A stretch of 64,000 bases of DNA from Candidatus Petromonas tenebris (GCA_014236755.1 JACCKY010000019.1:1-64000), one strand, 5' to 3'; positions 33,908-43,793 are shown, numbered from the stretch's first letter. Notes: a model not told the origin generated them from the letters alone. Program-made: numbers and translations.

Positions 33908-34960
33908 GTGAAAGGTTATAGGAAATACGTTTTGGCTTCAATACTAATTTTAACTCTTGTAACCGTTGGTTGTAGTGCAGGTGCAGTTACTAAGAGTAAT
34001 GAAGCTAAATTTTTCAATGATACTGAAGGTATAGTTTCTCAAGGAATAATAGAAGCCAAGGAAGTTAGTATAAATACCAAGATACCTGGCAGGATTGCTA
34101 AGATAAATATACAAGAAGGAATGGAAGTAAAGGCAGAGGACATTGTTGTTGAGATAGGTAGCGATGAGCTTGAGGCTAAGAGGGGGCAGGCTTTAGCCCT
34201 AGTGAAGGCTGCAGAAGCATCATATGAAGCGGCTCAGGGGCAGGTTAAAGCTGCCAATGCAATGCTTAATAAAGCCCAAAATGGAGCTAGAAAGCAGGAA
34301 ATAGCGCAGGCTCAAGCTTATTACGACCTAATGGTTAAGACATATGATAGAGTTGAAAAGCTTTATGAAAAGGGAGCAGTATCCGCCCAGAAAAGAGATG
34401 AGGTAAAAACTCAACTGGAGGTAGCTAAGCAAAAATTAAGTATGGCAAAGGAGGGTGCCAGAAGTGAAGATATAAGCGGTGCACAGGCACTTGTAGCTCA
34501 AGCGTTGGCAATGGAGCAGGCGGCAAAGAGCAAGCTGGAGCAAGCTCAGGCAGGCCTTAGGGAAGTAGAGGCATACCTAAAAGATACAAAAATAAAATCG
34601 CCAATTGATGGAGTAGTTACCCAGATTAATGCCGACGAAGGAGAGCTTGTATCAACTGGTATGCCTATAGCTACTATAACCAACTTAAAAAATGCCTGGG
34701 TGGAAGTGAAGATAAAGGAAACGGATCTGGATAAGATATACTTGGGGCAAGAAGTTAAAGTTAAGGTGCCAGCATTTTCAAAAGATATTTATAATGGGGA
34801 AGTAGTAAGAATAAATAAAAAACCTGACTTTGCAACTAAAAGAGCAACAAATGATAACGGAGATTTCGATATTGTATCCTATGGAGTTAAAATAGAGGTT
34901 GAAAATAGTGAAAACAAACTAAGACCAGGTATGACAGCCTTTGTTCAGTTTTCTAAATAG
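33908..34960 (+). CDS. HlyD-family membrane-fusion lipoprotein
   Basis: A 350-residue periplasmic-adaptor-like protein. The signal peptide ends in a lipobox (VTVGCSAG). The biotinyl-lipoyl-like halves flank a long helical hairpin (about residues 85-220), followed by a beta-barrel (IKSPIDGVVTQINADEGELV). The start is GTG after AAGGAGATTG. It connects the TolC-like protein with the two permeases downstream. Confidence 0.9.
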   Translation: MKGYRKYVLASILILTLVTVGCSAGAVTKSNEAKFFNDTEGIVSQGIIEAKEVSINTKIPGRIAKINIQEGMEVKAEDIVVEIGSDELEAKRGQALALVKAAEASYEAAQGQVKAANAMLNKAQNGARKQEIAQAQAYYDLMVKTYDRVEKLYEKGAVSAQKRDEVKTQLEVAKQKLSMAKEGARSEDISGAQALVAQALAMEQAAKSKLEQAQAGLREVEAYLKDTKIKSPIDGVVTQINADEGELVSTGMPIATITNLKNAWVEVKIKETDLDKIYLGQEVKVKVPAFSKDIYNGEVVRINKKPDFATKRATNDNGDFDIVSYGVKIEVENSENKLRPGMTAFVQFSK

Positions 34961-34972
34961 GTGGTGAACACC

Positions 34973-36151
34973 ATGATGAAAAGCATATCTACTGCAATAA
35001 AAGCAGAATGGGACTTAGCTATAAAAGAAAAGATAATCTTTATAGTAATAATCATTATTCCCTTAATAACAAATTTACTTATAGGCTATGAGTTCAGTAA
35101 AGGTCATATAGATAATATACCTATGGCAGTATATGACCAAGACAACTCCTCCTTAAGCAGGATGATAGTCAAGCAGTTTAGGGAAAATGAAATATTTGAT
35201 ATTAGATATTATTTGGATAACAGCTTAGAGATGAAAAAATTATTTGATGAGAGCAAGATAAGAGTAGGAATAATTATTCCAAAGGATTTTAATAAAGATG
35301 TAACTGAACTTAAGTCACCAACATTACTTATGATATACGATGGAAGTCATATGCCTATTGCTGCTGCAGCTAAAAGCAGGGCAAGTGAGATACTCATGAC
35401 ACTGAAGACAGGGATATCTATAAAGCTTTTGGAAGGAAAGTTAAATCTTCCTCCAGATTTAGCAAAGAAAACGGCATTAGCTGTAAGATTTAGTAACAAA
35501 ACATTATACAATCCTACCGGAAGTTATAAAAACTTTTTAAATATGGGATTTGGAACAGCTATAGTCCAGTCGGCTATAGCCCTTATGGCTGCTTCAGCCA
35601 TAAGAAGCCATGAAATGAAGGGAAAAAAGAAGAATCAGATAGGAAACCTTATGGGGAAGGTTGCTTTTTATACCTTAATGGGATGGCTGTCTTTACTTAC
35701 AAGCATATTTCTTCAGAATAAATTATTTAAAATTCCCTTTAGAGGGAATTTACTGCATGCAGTATTGCTTAGCCTAGGTCTTGCACTATCGGTTACAGCC
35801 TTTAGCATAATGATATCAACATGGATCAGGGAAAAAAGCATAGCGACTGCAGTGTGCGCGATAATATTTGTACCAAACACAATAATGATAGGATATACGT
35901 GGCCTGTTCTGTCCATGCCAAAGCCTTATCAGTTTTTAGCCGATTTTTATCCATTTTACCATTACGCCGATAACCTTAGAGATTTATTCCTAAAGGGAAT
36001 ACCTCCGATTCAAATATATGGAGATATAATATGGCTTATAAGCTTCAGTGTCATAACACTGTTTATGGCGATGTTGGGAACTTTGAGATATAAAACTGCA
36101 TTTTATAAAAAAGCTATAAAGAAAGAGGGTGAAAATATTGTCCTTTCCTAA
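34973..36151 (+). CDS. ABC-2 type permease
   Basis: A 392-residue membrane protein of the ABC2_membrane_3 (YhiI/YbhS-type) group: one N-terminal helix, a large external domain (about residues 50-190, IPMAVYDQDNSSLSRMIVKQF) and five C-terminal helices. ATG at 34973 follows AGGTGG. It overlaps the next permease by 14 nt, so a heterodimer is likely. No ATP-binding gene is present in the operon. Confidence 0.9.
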   Translation: MMKSISTAIKAEWDLAIKEKIIFIVIIIIPLITNLLIGYEFSKGHIDNIPMAVYDQDNSSLSRMIVKQFRENEIFDIRYYLDNSLEMKKLFDESKIRVGIIIPKDFNKDVTELKSPTLLMIYDGSHMPIAAAAKSRASEILMTLKTGISIKLLEGKLNLPPDLAKKTALAVRFSNKTLYNPTGSYKNFLNMGFGTAIVQSAIALMAASAIRSHEMKGKKKNQIGNLMGKVAFYTLMGWLSLLTSIFLQNKLFKIPFRGNLLHAVLLSLGLALSVTAFSIMISTWIREKSIATAVCAIIFVPNTIMIGYTWPVLSMPKPYQFLADFYPFYHYADNLRDLFLKGIPPIQIYGDIIWLISFSVITLFMAMLGTLRYKTAFYKKAIKKEGENIVLS

Positions 36152-37280
36152 AATGATTTTAAAGGATATAAGGAATGTTCTTTTTGATAAAGACATTATA
36201 GTAATTTTACTTTTAGGACCGATATTTTTAACTCTCTTATTTGGAGGAGTTTACTTAAACAGTTATATTGAAGACATACCTATAGCTGCACTTGATGAAG
36301 ACGGCTCCAGTATGAGTAGAATGATAATACAGCAATTCAATGAGGATGACAGATTTAAATTGAAATACAATGTAAAAACGAGAAAAGAGCTGGAGGCCAT
36401 AATCGATTCCGAAAAAGCCCATATGGGGATATATATTCCTCCAAATTTTTCACAAAATATAATAGAGCTTAAGTCGCCAGAGGTTGTGATACTGGTCAAT
36501 GGCAGCAATATGGTGGTAGGAAATAATGCATATGCCCAGGCAGCAAACATTATTCAAACTATTTCGGCAGGAACCCAGATAAAGCTCATTGAGTCTAGGG
36601 GTATAGTGCCTGCCATAGCAGAAAATATAGGTATGCCCTTTAGGTTTAACGATAGAGTTCTTTACGACCCTAAAATGACTTATATGAATTATCTAATCGT
36701 GGGTTTTATTGCAGTATTTCTTCAGCAGGTAATGCTATCAGGCATAGGAATAGGACTAATAAAAAATGGAGAAGATATTGCCAGGGGAGATATTTTTAAA
36801 AAGATAATGGCAAAAATAATAGCTACATCTTTTTGGGGATTATCCTCAACATTTATATCAATTTATATTGCCTCAAGACTTTTCGATATTCAGATAAGAG
36901 GCAATATGGAAATAGCACTGATTATGGCAATAACATTTATATTTGCAATAAGCTGTCCTGCCATAATATTGGCAGCTATTGTAAAGGATAAGCTTAAGTT
37001 TACCCAGGTTGCCTTTATGCTTTCCCTACCTACCTTTGCAACCTGCGGATACGTGTGGACGATTGACCAGATGCCGGAGGCTATGGTAAAGGTCATTAAA
37101 GCATTTTGGCCTCTGATATATTTTTCAAGGCCATTTGATGAAATTATTATTAAGGGATTGAAATTTAATGATATAAAGCAGAATATTATTCAGATGCTTA
37201 TATATACTATTGCATGGATGCCAATTGGTATATATTTTTTCAAAAAACGTTACAACAAACCTGAAAAAGCTGAAGCTTAA
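36138..37280 (+). CDS. ABC-2 type permease (second)
   Basis: A 380-residue paralog of the preceding permease with the same topology (IPIAALDEDGSSMSRMIIQQF in the external domain). TTG at 36138 is preferred over GTG at 36129 because AAAGAGGG ends next to the GTG. It is the last gene of the export operon. No terminator hairpin is obvious after it. Confidence 0.9.
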   Translation: MSFPKMILKDIRNVLFDKDIIVILLLGPIFLTLLFGGVYLNSYIEDIPIAALDEDGSSMSRMIIQQFNEDDRFKLKYNVKTRKELEAIIDSEKAHMGIYIPPNFSQNIIELKSPEVVILVNGSNMVVGNNAYAQAANIIQTISAGTQIKLIESRGIVPAIAENIGMPFRFNDRVLYDPKMTYMNYLIVGFIAVFLQQVMLSGIGIGLIKNGEDIARGDIFKKIMAKIIATSFWGLSSTFISIYIASRLFDIQIRGNMEIALIMAITFIFAISCPAIILAAIVKDKLKFTQVAFMLSLPTFATCGYVWTIDQMPEAMVKVIKAFWPLIYFSRPFDEIIIKGLKFNDIKQNIIQMLIYTIAWMPIGIYFFKKRYNKPEKAEA

Positions 37281-37385
37281 TAAAACAGCATATATTTTCT
37301 AAAATTTTACAGATTAATATTAGTATGTTTATAATATTTTAATTAAGGGTAAACATAAAGAAAAAACAAGAAGTGTGAAGTTTTG

Positions 37386-37924
37386 CAATTAGAAAAGGTT
37401 AGAACCTTACCAAAGAAAGCCATTGAAAATTTAGATGGTGATGTTGGAAAACTTAAGGTATGACTAATACAGGATTATAATAATTAATCCTTAAAGAGAA
37501 TGGTAGATTTTGGTTTGGATATATTTGGATACCTTGGAATGGACGAATGGGGATTGGTTCCTCAGGTAAGACATGGAAATGTATATGTATTAAAGGAAGA
37601 AGATAAAAATAGTATAATCGGGCTCGCCATATTGATGAGAGATTGGGAAGATCTAGATAAGGCATATCTTTTTGATTATGCTATTTCAGAAGAACTTCAG
37701 GGTCAAGGCCTGGGATACTACTTCTTAAAAGCCATTATTCGCAACTTAAAGGAACAAGGAACAAGGATTAAAAAAATGGGACTTACGGTAGATACCGAAA
37801 TAAACCTGACATAAGGCTTTATAAAGATAAAATTGGATTAGAAATACTAAAACTAAGTAAAGATGAATATGGAAAAATCCATGATAGATATATAATGGAG
37901 CTGGATTTTGAAAAGTTTAAGTAA
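37386..37924 (+). pseudogene. GNAT acetyltransferase, decayed
   Basis: The clear GNAT core (LGMDEWGLVPQVRHGNVYVL, AISEELQGQGLGYYFLKA for acetyl-CoA binding) is open from 37500 to 37814. The C-terminal piece (PDIRLYKDKIGLEILKLSKD to YIMELDF) continues in another frame after a missing base near 37797-37800 (GAAATAAA should be GAAAATAAA). Upstream in the core frame, a possible N-terminus from TTG 37386 is broken by UGA and UAA. Several lesions indicate a pseudogene. Confidence 0.75.
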
Positions 37925-37973
37925 TGACTTATAAGAGTAGACAGAGTTAATCTCTGTCTATTTGTAATTTTAT

Positions 37974-38155
37974 TTAACCTCTTGTGCTAGTTATTCTGAC
38001 AGTATAGTTTTAAATATCCTTCAATGTTTCCTCTGAAGCGACTCCTAAAAGCTGTTTTTACCTCTAAATCTTTTTCTATTAAAATAGCTCTTCTACGGAG
38101 TCTGAAGAGGATTATTGAAGGATATCTATAAGAAACTAGCGAGGCGAGTTTATTT
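37974..38155 (-). repeat. Family B palindromic repeat, long form (B2)
   Basis: The reverse complement reads AACTCGCCTCGCTAGTT...GATATCCTTCAATAATCC... to ...ACTAGCACAAGAG and is about 90% identical to B1. Lies between the GNAT pseudogene and the M20 peptidase. Confidence 0.88.
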
Positions 38156-38230
38156 AAAATATTTATACAACATGTTTTAAATGGTATAATTTACATATAA
38201 CAAAATTCAAAGGATGGAGGGGTACACAAA

Positions 38231-39340
38231 ATGGTTAGTAAAAATAGAGTAGTAGAGGAATTTATAAATTACGTACAGATAGACAGCCTTACAAGAAGTG
38301 AAGGGAAATTTGCAAAATTTATAGCTGAAGAACTTAAAACCTTAGGGCTAGAAGTTACGTTTGATAATGCAGGGGAGAAGGTAGGTTCCGATACCAGTAA
38401 CATTATAGCCCTACTTAAAGGAGATAAGGATGTAAGCCCTATAATGTTTTGCTGCCACATGGACACAGTAACACCGGGAGAAGGTATCAAACCCATAATT
38501 AAGGATGATGTAATCTATAGTGACGGTACAACTATTCTTGGAGGAGACAACAAGGCTGGAATAGCAGCAATTATAGAGGCTCTTAGGATTATCAAGGAGG
38601 AAAACATTTCCCATGGAGACATAGAAGTGGTATTTACTATAGCAGAAGAGGGCGGTCTTAATGGTGCTAAAAACCTTGATTACTCCAAAATAAAATCCAA
38701 AACTGCCTTTGTTTTAGATAGTGGGGGAGATCCGGGAGAGATAATTGTTCAGGGTCCTGCCCAGGATAAGATAAATGTAAAAATCAAAGGAAAGCCTGCC
38801 CATGCAGGAGTTTGCCCTGAAGAGGGGATAAATGCTATACAGGTTGCAGCAGCAGCTATAAATAAGATGCAGCTTTTAAGAATAGACGAGGAAACTACTG
38901 CGAATATAGGTATAATAAATGGTGGAGAGGCTACAAACATAGTAACTCCCGAGGTTGAGCTTAAGGGAGAAGCGAGAAGTCTGAAGGATGAAAAATTAAA
39001 TAGACAGACAAAGCATATGGTGGAATGCTTTAGATGGGCAGCAGAAGAATTCGGAGCAAAGGCAGAGATAGAAACTTCTAGATCTTATAGTGCATTTAAG
39101 ATAGATGAAAATGATGAGATAGTAGAGATAGTGAAAAGGGCCTGTCATAAGATTGGGCTTAATGCATATACCACATCAAGCGGTGGAGGGAGTGATACCA
39201 ATATATTAAATCTAAATGGAATCAAGGCTATTAATCTTGGTATAGGTCAAAGGAAGCCCCATACCCTTGAAGAGCATATAAAAATCCAAGACCTTGTAAA
39301 TGCTTCCAGATTAGTTTTAGAAATAATAAAGACTGTATAG
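38231..39340 (+). CDS. M20-family peptidase (PepT-like)
   Basis: A 369-residue zinc di- or tripeptidase. Metal ligands: H in CCHMDTV, D in LGGDNKAG, EE in IAEEGG, D in VLDSGGDPG, and the late H in RKPHTLEEH. The dimerisation (lid) domain lies at about residues 175-285. GGATGGAGGGG precedes ATG; TATAAT at 38185 is a candidate -10. A cytoplasmic role in peptide use is likely. Confidence 0.92.
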   Translation: MVSKNRVVEEFINYVQIDSLTRSEGKFAKFIAEELKTLGLEVTFDNAGEKVGSDTSNIIALLKGDKDVSPIMFCCHMDTVTPGEGIKPIIKDDVIYSDGTTILGGDNKAGIAAIIEALRIIKEENISHGDIEVVFTIAEEGGLNGAKNLDYSKIKSKTAFVLDSGGDPGEIIVQGPAQDKINVKIKGKPAHAGVCPEEGINAIQVAAAAINKMQLLRIDEETTANIGIINGGEATNIVTPEVELKGEARSLKDEKLNRQTKHMVECFRWAAEEFGAKAEIETSRSYSAFKIDENDEIVEIVKRACHKIGLNAYTTSSGGGSDTNILNLNGIKAINLGIGQRKPHTLEEHIKIQDLVNASRLVLEIIKTV

Positions 39341-39348
39341 AAAGTTTT

Positions 39349-39380
39349 AAGTCTCAGTGATATAATCATTGGGACTTTTG
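39349..39380 (+). terminator. Terminator of the M20 peptidase gene
   Basis: AAGTCTCAGTGAT / ATCATTGGGACTT hairpin followed by TTTT. Confidence 0.85.
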
Positions 39381-39509
39381 TATATTTTTACAACAATACT
39401 TATATTTTAAGAAGATTTTGATAAAAGGGAGGATTTTTCAACTATTAGTAGAAAAATAAATAAATATGGAAACAATGAAGATACACAAGAAATAGGGGAG
39501 GAAATAAAA

Positions 39510-40079
39510 ATGGAAATCACAAGGGAAAAAGCATTTGAATTACTGAAGGAATACGTTAAGTCCGAGAGTCTTATCAAGCACTGTTTGGCTGTAGAAGCTT
39601 CTATGAGAGGTTATGCCAAAAAGTTTGGTGAAGACGTTGAGACATGGGGTGTGTGCGGATTGCTGCATGATATAGACTTTGAACAATATCCAGAAGAGCA
39701 TCCACTCAAGGGAGTAGAGATCTTAAAAGAAAAGGGATATCCTGAGGATTTTGTTATGGCAGTAAAGGGGCATGCTGATAGGACCGGCACACCAAGGGAA
39801 ACGCTGATGGCAAAAACATTATATGCAATAGATGAGCTTTCTAGCTTTGTAATTGCCTGTGTACTTGTAAGACCAACAAAATTTGAAGGATTAAAGGTAA
39901 AGTCTGTTAAGAAAAAGCTTAAGGATAAGGCCTTTGCAAAGGCAGTAGACAGGGGGCAGATAAAGAAAAGCGCAGAAGAACTTGGAGTGGAGCTATCAGA
40001 GCATATACAGACTGTGATAAATGCCCTTACGGAAAGAGAAGAAGAACTGAAAAAGGAAGGATTGAGCCTTATCGATTAG
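39510..40079 (+). CDS. HD-domain (HDIG-type) phosphohydrolase-like protein
   Basis: A 189-residue protein. H and D residues of the HD domain appear in KHCLAVEA, LLHDIDFE, VKGHADRTG and IDELSSF. Such proteins hydrolyse nucleotides or phosphoesters; the substrate is unknown. GGGGAGG before ATG; its own terminator follows. Confidence 0.85.
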   Translation: MEITREKAFELLKEYVKSESLIKHCLAVEASMRGYAKKFGEDVETWGVCGLLHDIDFEQYPEEHPLKGVEILKEKGYPEDFVMAVKGHADRTGTPRETLMAKTLYAIDELSSFVIACVLVRPTKFEGLKVKSVKKKLKDKAFAKAVDRGQIKKSAEELGVELSEHIQTVINALTEREEELKKEGLSLID

Positions 40080-40084
40080 ACATA

Positions 40085-40116
40085 AAGGGCCCGGTATAAC
40101 CGGGTCTATATTTTTA
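40085..40116 (+). terminator. Terminator of the HD protein gene
   Basis: GGGCCCGGT ata ACCGGGTC hairpin and a T-rich tail. Confidence 0.85.
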
Positions 40117-40252
40117 ATAAAGTAAAAAAATAACTGTTGCATTTTTTTTAAAAATGTATTTAAATATATTCTATGAATAATTATAAATAAAAAAAGATAG
40201 TAAGTTAACATTCAATGCTTTACATCTATAAGCTTAGAGGGAAGTGATTATT

Positions 40253-41710
40253 TTGAAAATAATTGATCAAAATAGAGCACCACTATTTGAAGCCATGAAG
40301 GAATATCATAAAAGAAATGTAGTGCCCTTTGATGTTCCTGGTCACAAGCATGGAATAGGTATAAGGGAGATGACCGATTACTTTGGCAAAACCATGCTGG
40401 AGCTGGATGTCAATGCTATGAAGTGCTTAGATAATATTTGTAATCCAATAGGTGTTATAAAAGAGGCTGAGGATTTAGCTGCCAAGGCCTACGGAGCTGA
40501 GCATGCTTTTTTCCTTGTAAATGGAACTACTTCAGGAGTTCAAGCCATGATCATGAGCGTATGTGAGCCGGGAGATAAAATCATTCTTCCTAGAAATGCC
40601 CACAAATCAGCGGTTACAGCTTTAATTCTCAGTGGAGCTGTTCCTATATATATTCAGCCGGAAGTAAATGAGGATCTGGGAATTGCTATGGGGGTTAGTG
40701 TAAAGGAAATAGAAAAGACAATTGAAGAGCATCATGATGCAAGGGCTATATTTTTAATAAATCCAACCTATTATGGTGCAACCTCTGACTTAAAGTCTAT
40801 AGTCCGTATTGCCCATGAAAATGAAATGGCAGTCCTAGTCGATGAAGCCCATGGAGCTCATATGAAGTTTCATGATGAGCTGCCAATTGAAGCTATGGAT
40901 GCAGGAGCCGATATGTGTGCAGTGAGTACCCATAAGACAGGTGGCTCATTAACTCAGAGCTCGCTGTTACTGTTAAGAGAAGGGTTGGTAGATGCTAAAA
41001 CAGTTAAAACCACGCTAAATCTTACTCAAACTACAAGTGCATCATATCTACTTATGGGAAGCCTTGACGTAGCAAGAAAGCAGCTAGCTACCAGAGGAAA
41101 GGAGATGCTGGAAAGAGTTCTAGAGCTTTCGCGATGGGCAAGGTATGAAATAAATAAAATAGAAGGCCTCTACGCCTTTGGAAAGGAGCTTGTAGGAAGC
41201 CCTGGGGTATTCAATTTTGATGAAACAAAGCTTGGAGTAAACGTAAGGAGTTTAGGGATTACAGGATTTGAGGCTTATGACATATTGAGAGATGAGTACA
41301 ATATTCAGGTGGAGCTTGCTGATATGTATAATGTGCTTGCCATAGTGAGCCTTGGAGATACTAAGGAATCCCTTACAGCTTTAGTCGAAGCCTTAAAGGA
41401 CATTTCCATAAAGCACAGAGAAAATGAAGAAATAAAGCTCACAAAGGGTATATTAAAAAATCCTGAAGTTATAGTTTCTCCTAGAGATGCATATTACAGT
41501 AGAAAGAAGATAGTGAGACTGGAGGATGCAGTTGGAGAGGTAAGTGGTGAATCCATCATGGCCTATCCCCCTGGAATTCCCGTTGTAACTCCCGGAGAGA
41601 GGATCAGCAAGGAAATGATAGAGTATGTTAAGGCCTTGAAGGAAGAGAAAAGTCTGCTTCAGGGAACAGAGGATCCATACGTTGAGTATATAAAGGTTCT
41701 TGGAGTATAA
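40253..41710 (+). CDS. PLP-dependent Orn/Lys/Arg decarboxylase family protein (second paralog)
   Basis: A 485-residue paralog of the gene at 1481, with the same signatures: FDVPGHKHG, VDEAHGAHM, STHKTGGSLTQSS (Schiff-base lysine) and YPPGIPVV. TTG at 40253 follows AGAGGGAAG. It may make cadaverine, putrescine or agmatine; no speB/speE is next to it. Single-gene unit. Confidence 0.88.
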   Translation: MKIIDQNRAPLFEAMKEYHKRNVVPFDVPGHKHGIGIREMTDYFGKTMLELDVNAMKCLDNICNPIGVIKEAEDLAAKAYGAEHAFFLVNGTTSGVQAMIMSVCEPGDKIILPRNAHKSAVTALILSGAVPIYIQPEVNEDLGIAMGVSVKEIEKTIEEHHDARAIFLINPTYYGATSDLKSIVRIAHENEMAVLVDEAHGAHMKFHDELPIEAMDAGADMCAVSTHKTGGSLTQSSLLLLREGLVDAKTVKTTLNLTQTTSASYLLMGSLDVARKQLATRGKEMLERVLELSRWARYEINKIEGLYAFGKELVGSPGVFNFDETKLGVNVRSLGITGFEAYDILRDEYNIQVELADMYNVLAIVSLGDTKESLTALVEALKDISIKHRENEEIKLTKGILKNPEVIVSPRDAYYSRKKIVRLEDAVGEVSGESIMAYPPGIPVVTPGERISKEMIEYVKALKEEKSLLQGTEDPYVEYIKVLGV

Positions 41711-41955
41711 AATTAGGTAGCAGGAGTGACAAAATAAGAATTAAGAGTCATTTATATGGATTATGGTTAATAGCTGACATATAACAGCTTACGACAAAAA
41801 AATGATAGGTTGCAGATTAAATTCTGTAAGGGCACAATATATTGTGCCCCTACGCTATGGACTAATATACAATACCCAAAAGCCTGACCCTAACTTTTTT
41901 ACTTGCAACATGCAACATGGAACATGCAACTGAAAAGGCGTCGAAGACGCCTTTG
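41711..41955 (+). repeat. Family C mosaic repeat (C6)
   Basis: Contains ACTTGCAACATGCAACATGG-type words, the palindrome GGGCACAATATATTGTGCCC (41830-41849) and the end hairpin AAGGCGTC gaa GACGCCTT (41934-41954). The last acts as terminator of hydA on the minus strand. Confidence 0.7.
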
Positions 41956-41957
41956 TT

Positions 41958-43730
41958 CTATTCTTCTGTTAAAGCAATTTCATTATTCCACTGCAGATAA
42001 TCGAAATCTATTTTTTCACTCCTTGGGCTGTAGGTTGTGTGTAGAAGCTTATGGGATATTTTACCCAAAGGCTGACCTAAGAATTCTTCGTAGAGCTCCT
42101 TAACAGCCGGATTTTCATGGGATTTTCTGAGGGGCATTACTTTATCCACATCGTAGATTCCCTTGATTCTTTCTTCTCTAACCTTCATGGTGGAACCTAT
42201 AGGTTGGCCGCCGCCACCGATACATCCGCCGGGACAACACATGACTTCAATAAATGTATAGTCGGACTTACCTTCATTGATCTGATTCAATATTTTCTTA
42301 GCATTGCTCAGACCATGAGCTACGGCAACTTTAATAGGGGTTCCGTTTAAATCAACTGTAGCTTCTTTGATACCCTCCAAACCCCTTACATCCATGAAAT
42401 CGAGATTTTCCAGTTCGTGTTCTGTTACAACCTCATAGACTGTTCTAAGGGCCGCCTCCATAACTCCACCTGTGACTCCGAAGATAACCCCGGCCCCTGT
42501 AGTTATACCAAAGGGTTCGTCAAAGTTTTCCTCTTCAATATTCAGGAAATCAATGCTTGCAGATTTTATCATTCTTGCTAGTTCTCTAGTTGTAAGGACT
42601 GCATCTACATCTCTATATCCATAGGAGGACATTTCTTTTCTCTCGGCTTCATACTTTTTGGCAGTACAAGGCATTATGGATACAGTGAATATTTGAGACG
42701 GATCCAGATCCAGCTTTTTAGCATAGTATGTTTTGGAGAGAGCACCAAACATTTGCTGCGGTGACTTACAACTTGATAAGTGGTCTAGTAGCTGAGGGTA
42801 AAAACCTTCAATATAATTTATCCATCCTGGGCTGCATGATGTAATCATTGGAAGTGTACCGCCTCTGTTTATTCTATCCAATAATTCATGACCCTCTTCC
42901 ATGATGGTTAAATCAGCAGTAAAATCCGTATCAAATACTTTATCAAATCCAAGCCTTCTTAAAGCTGCAACTACCTTTCCCGTTACCTTCGTACCAGGCT
43001 TAGCCCCAAACTCTTCTCCTATACTTACTCTTACGGCTGGCGCTATTTGAACGATAACGTGCAGATTATCATTATAAAGGGCATTCCAAACCTTTTCGGT
43101 ATCATCCTTTTCATACAGGGCACCAACAGGACATACTGATGTGCACTGACCGCAGAATACACAAAGAGTGTTTACAAGCTTCTTTTCAAAAGCTGGAGTA
43201 ATACAGTATTTTGTTGATCTATGGGCGTGACTTAGTATACTAACACCCTGAACCTCCTGACAGACTTCAATACATCTATTACACTTTATACATTTACTAT
43301 GATCCCTTACGATTGAAGGATTGGATTCATCCTTTTCTAGAGCATCTATTTCATCCTCAAGATTACTTTTAGATATATGGAACATTTCGCATAACTTTTG
43401 AAGTTCGCACTTACCGTTTCTAATACATTTTAGGCAGTCCTGAGGATGATTAGCCAGGATTAATTCCAGAACTCCTCTTTGTGTATCCCTAACTAGTTTA
43501 GATACAGTATTTATAGTCATACCATCCCTAACTTTAGTAGAACATGCTGTTTCCAGCTTTCCTGGTTTCGTTTCTACTAGACATATTCTACAATTAGCTT
43601 TTACGGTTTGATCAGGATGATTACAAAGAGTAGGGATATTAATACTAACTTTTTTAGCAGCTTCCAATATGCTAGTGCCTTCTGGTACCGTAACCTCTTT
43701 ATTATCAATGGTAATTGTACAATTTTTCAT
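41958..43730 (-). CDS. hydA: [FeFe]-hydrogenase catalytic subunit (HydA/HndD type)
   Basis: A 590-residue iron-only hydrogenase. In order: an N-terminal [2Fe-2S] domain (CNHPDQTVKANCRIC), a His/Cys-ligated [4Fe-4S] site (HPQDCLKC...C), two ferredoxin-type clusters (CIKCNRCIEVC and CVFCGQCTSVC), and the H-cluster domain with TSCSPGW, MPCTAKKYE and MCCPGGCIGGGG. A small-subunit domain follows. It interconverts H2 with protons. GGAGG precedes ATG. Last gene of the hydC-hydB-hydA operon, 63 nt after hydB. Confidence 0.96.
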   Translation of the reverse strand: MKNCTITIDNKEVTVPEGTSILEAAKKVSINIPTLCNHPDQTVKANCRICLVETKPGKLETACSTKVRDGMTINTVSKLVRDTQRGVLELILANHPQDCLKCIRNGKCELQKLCEMFHISKSNLEDEIDALEKDESNPSIVRDHSKCIKCNRCIEVCQEVQGVSILSHAHRSTKYCITPAFEKKLVNTLCVFCGQCTSVCPVGALYEKDDTEKVWNALYNDNLHVIVQIAPAVRVSIGEEFGAKPGTKVTGKVVAALRRLGFDKVFDTDFTADLTIMEEGHELLDRINRGGTLPMITSCSPGWINYIEGFYPQLLDHLSSCKSPQQMFGALSKTYYAKKLDLDPSQIFTVSIMPCTAKKYEAERKEMSSYGYRDVDAVLTTRELARMIKSASIDFLNIEEENFDEPFGITTGAGVIFGVTGGVMEAALRTVYEVVTEHELENLDFMDVRGLEGIKEATVDLNGTPIKVAVAHGLSNAKKILNQINEGKSDYTFIEVMCCPGGCIGGGGQPIGSTMKVREERIKGIYDVDKVMPLRKSHENPAVKELYEEFLGQPLGKISHKLLHTTYSPRSEKIDFDYLQWNNEIALTEE

Positions 43731-43793
43731 GTCTATCCTCCTCGATTTCGATAGTTATTTAATAAACTAAATAACACACAGGAAAACGTTATC

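Noticed and set aside
37386-37500. UGA in the upstream part of the GNAT gene as a possible selenocysteine codon
   Set aside because: A UAA follows eight codons later in the same frame, no Cys homolog position fits and another frameshift is present, so this is decay.
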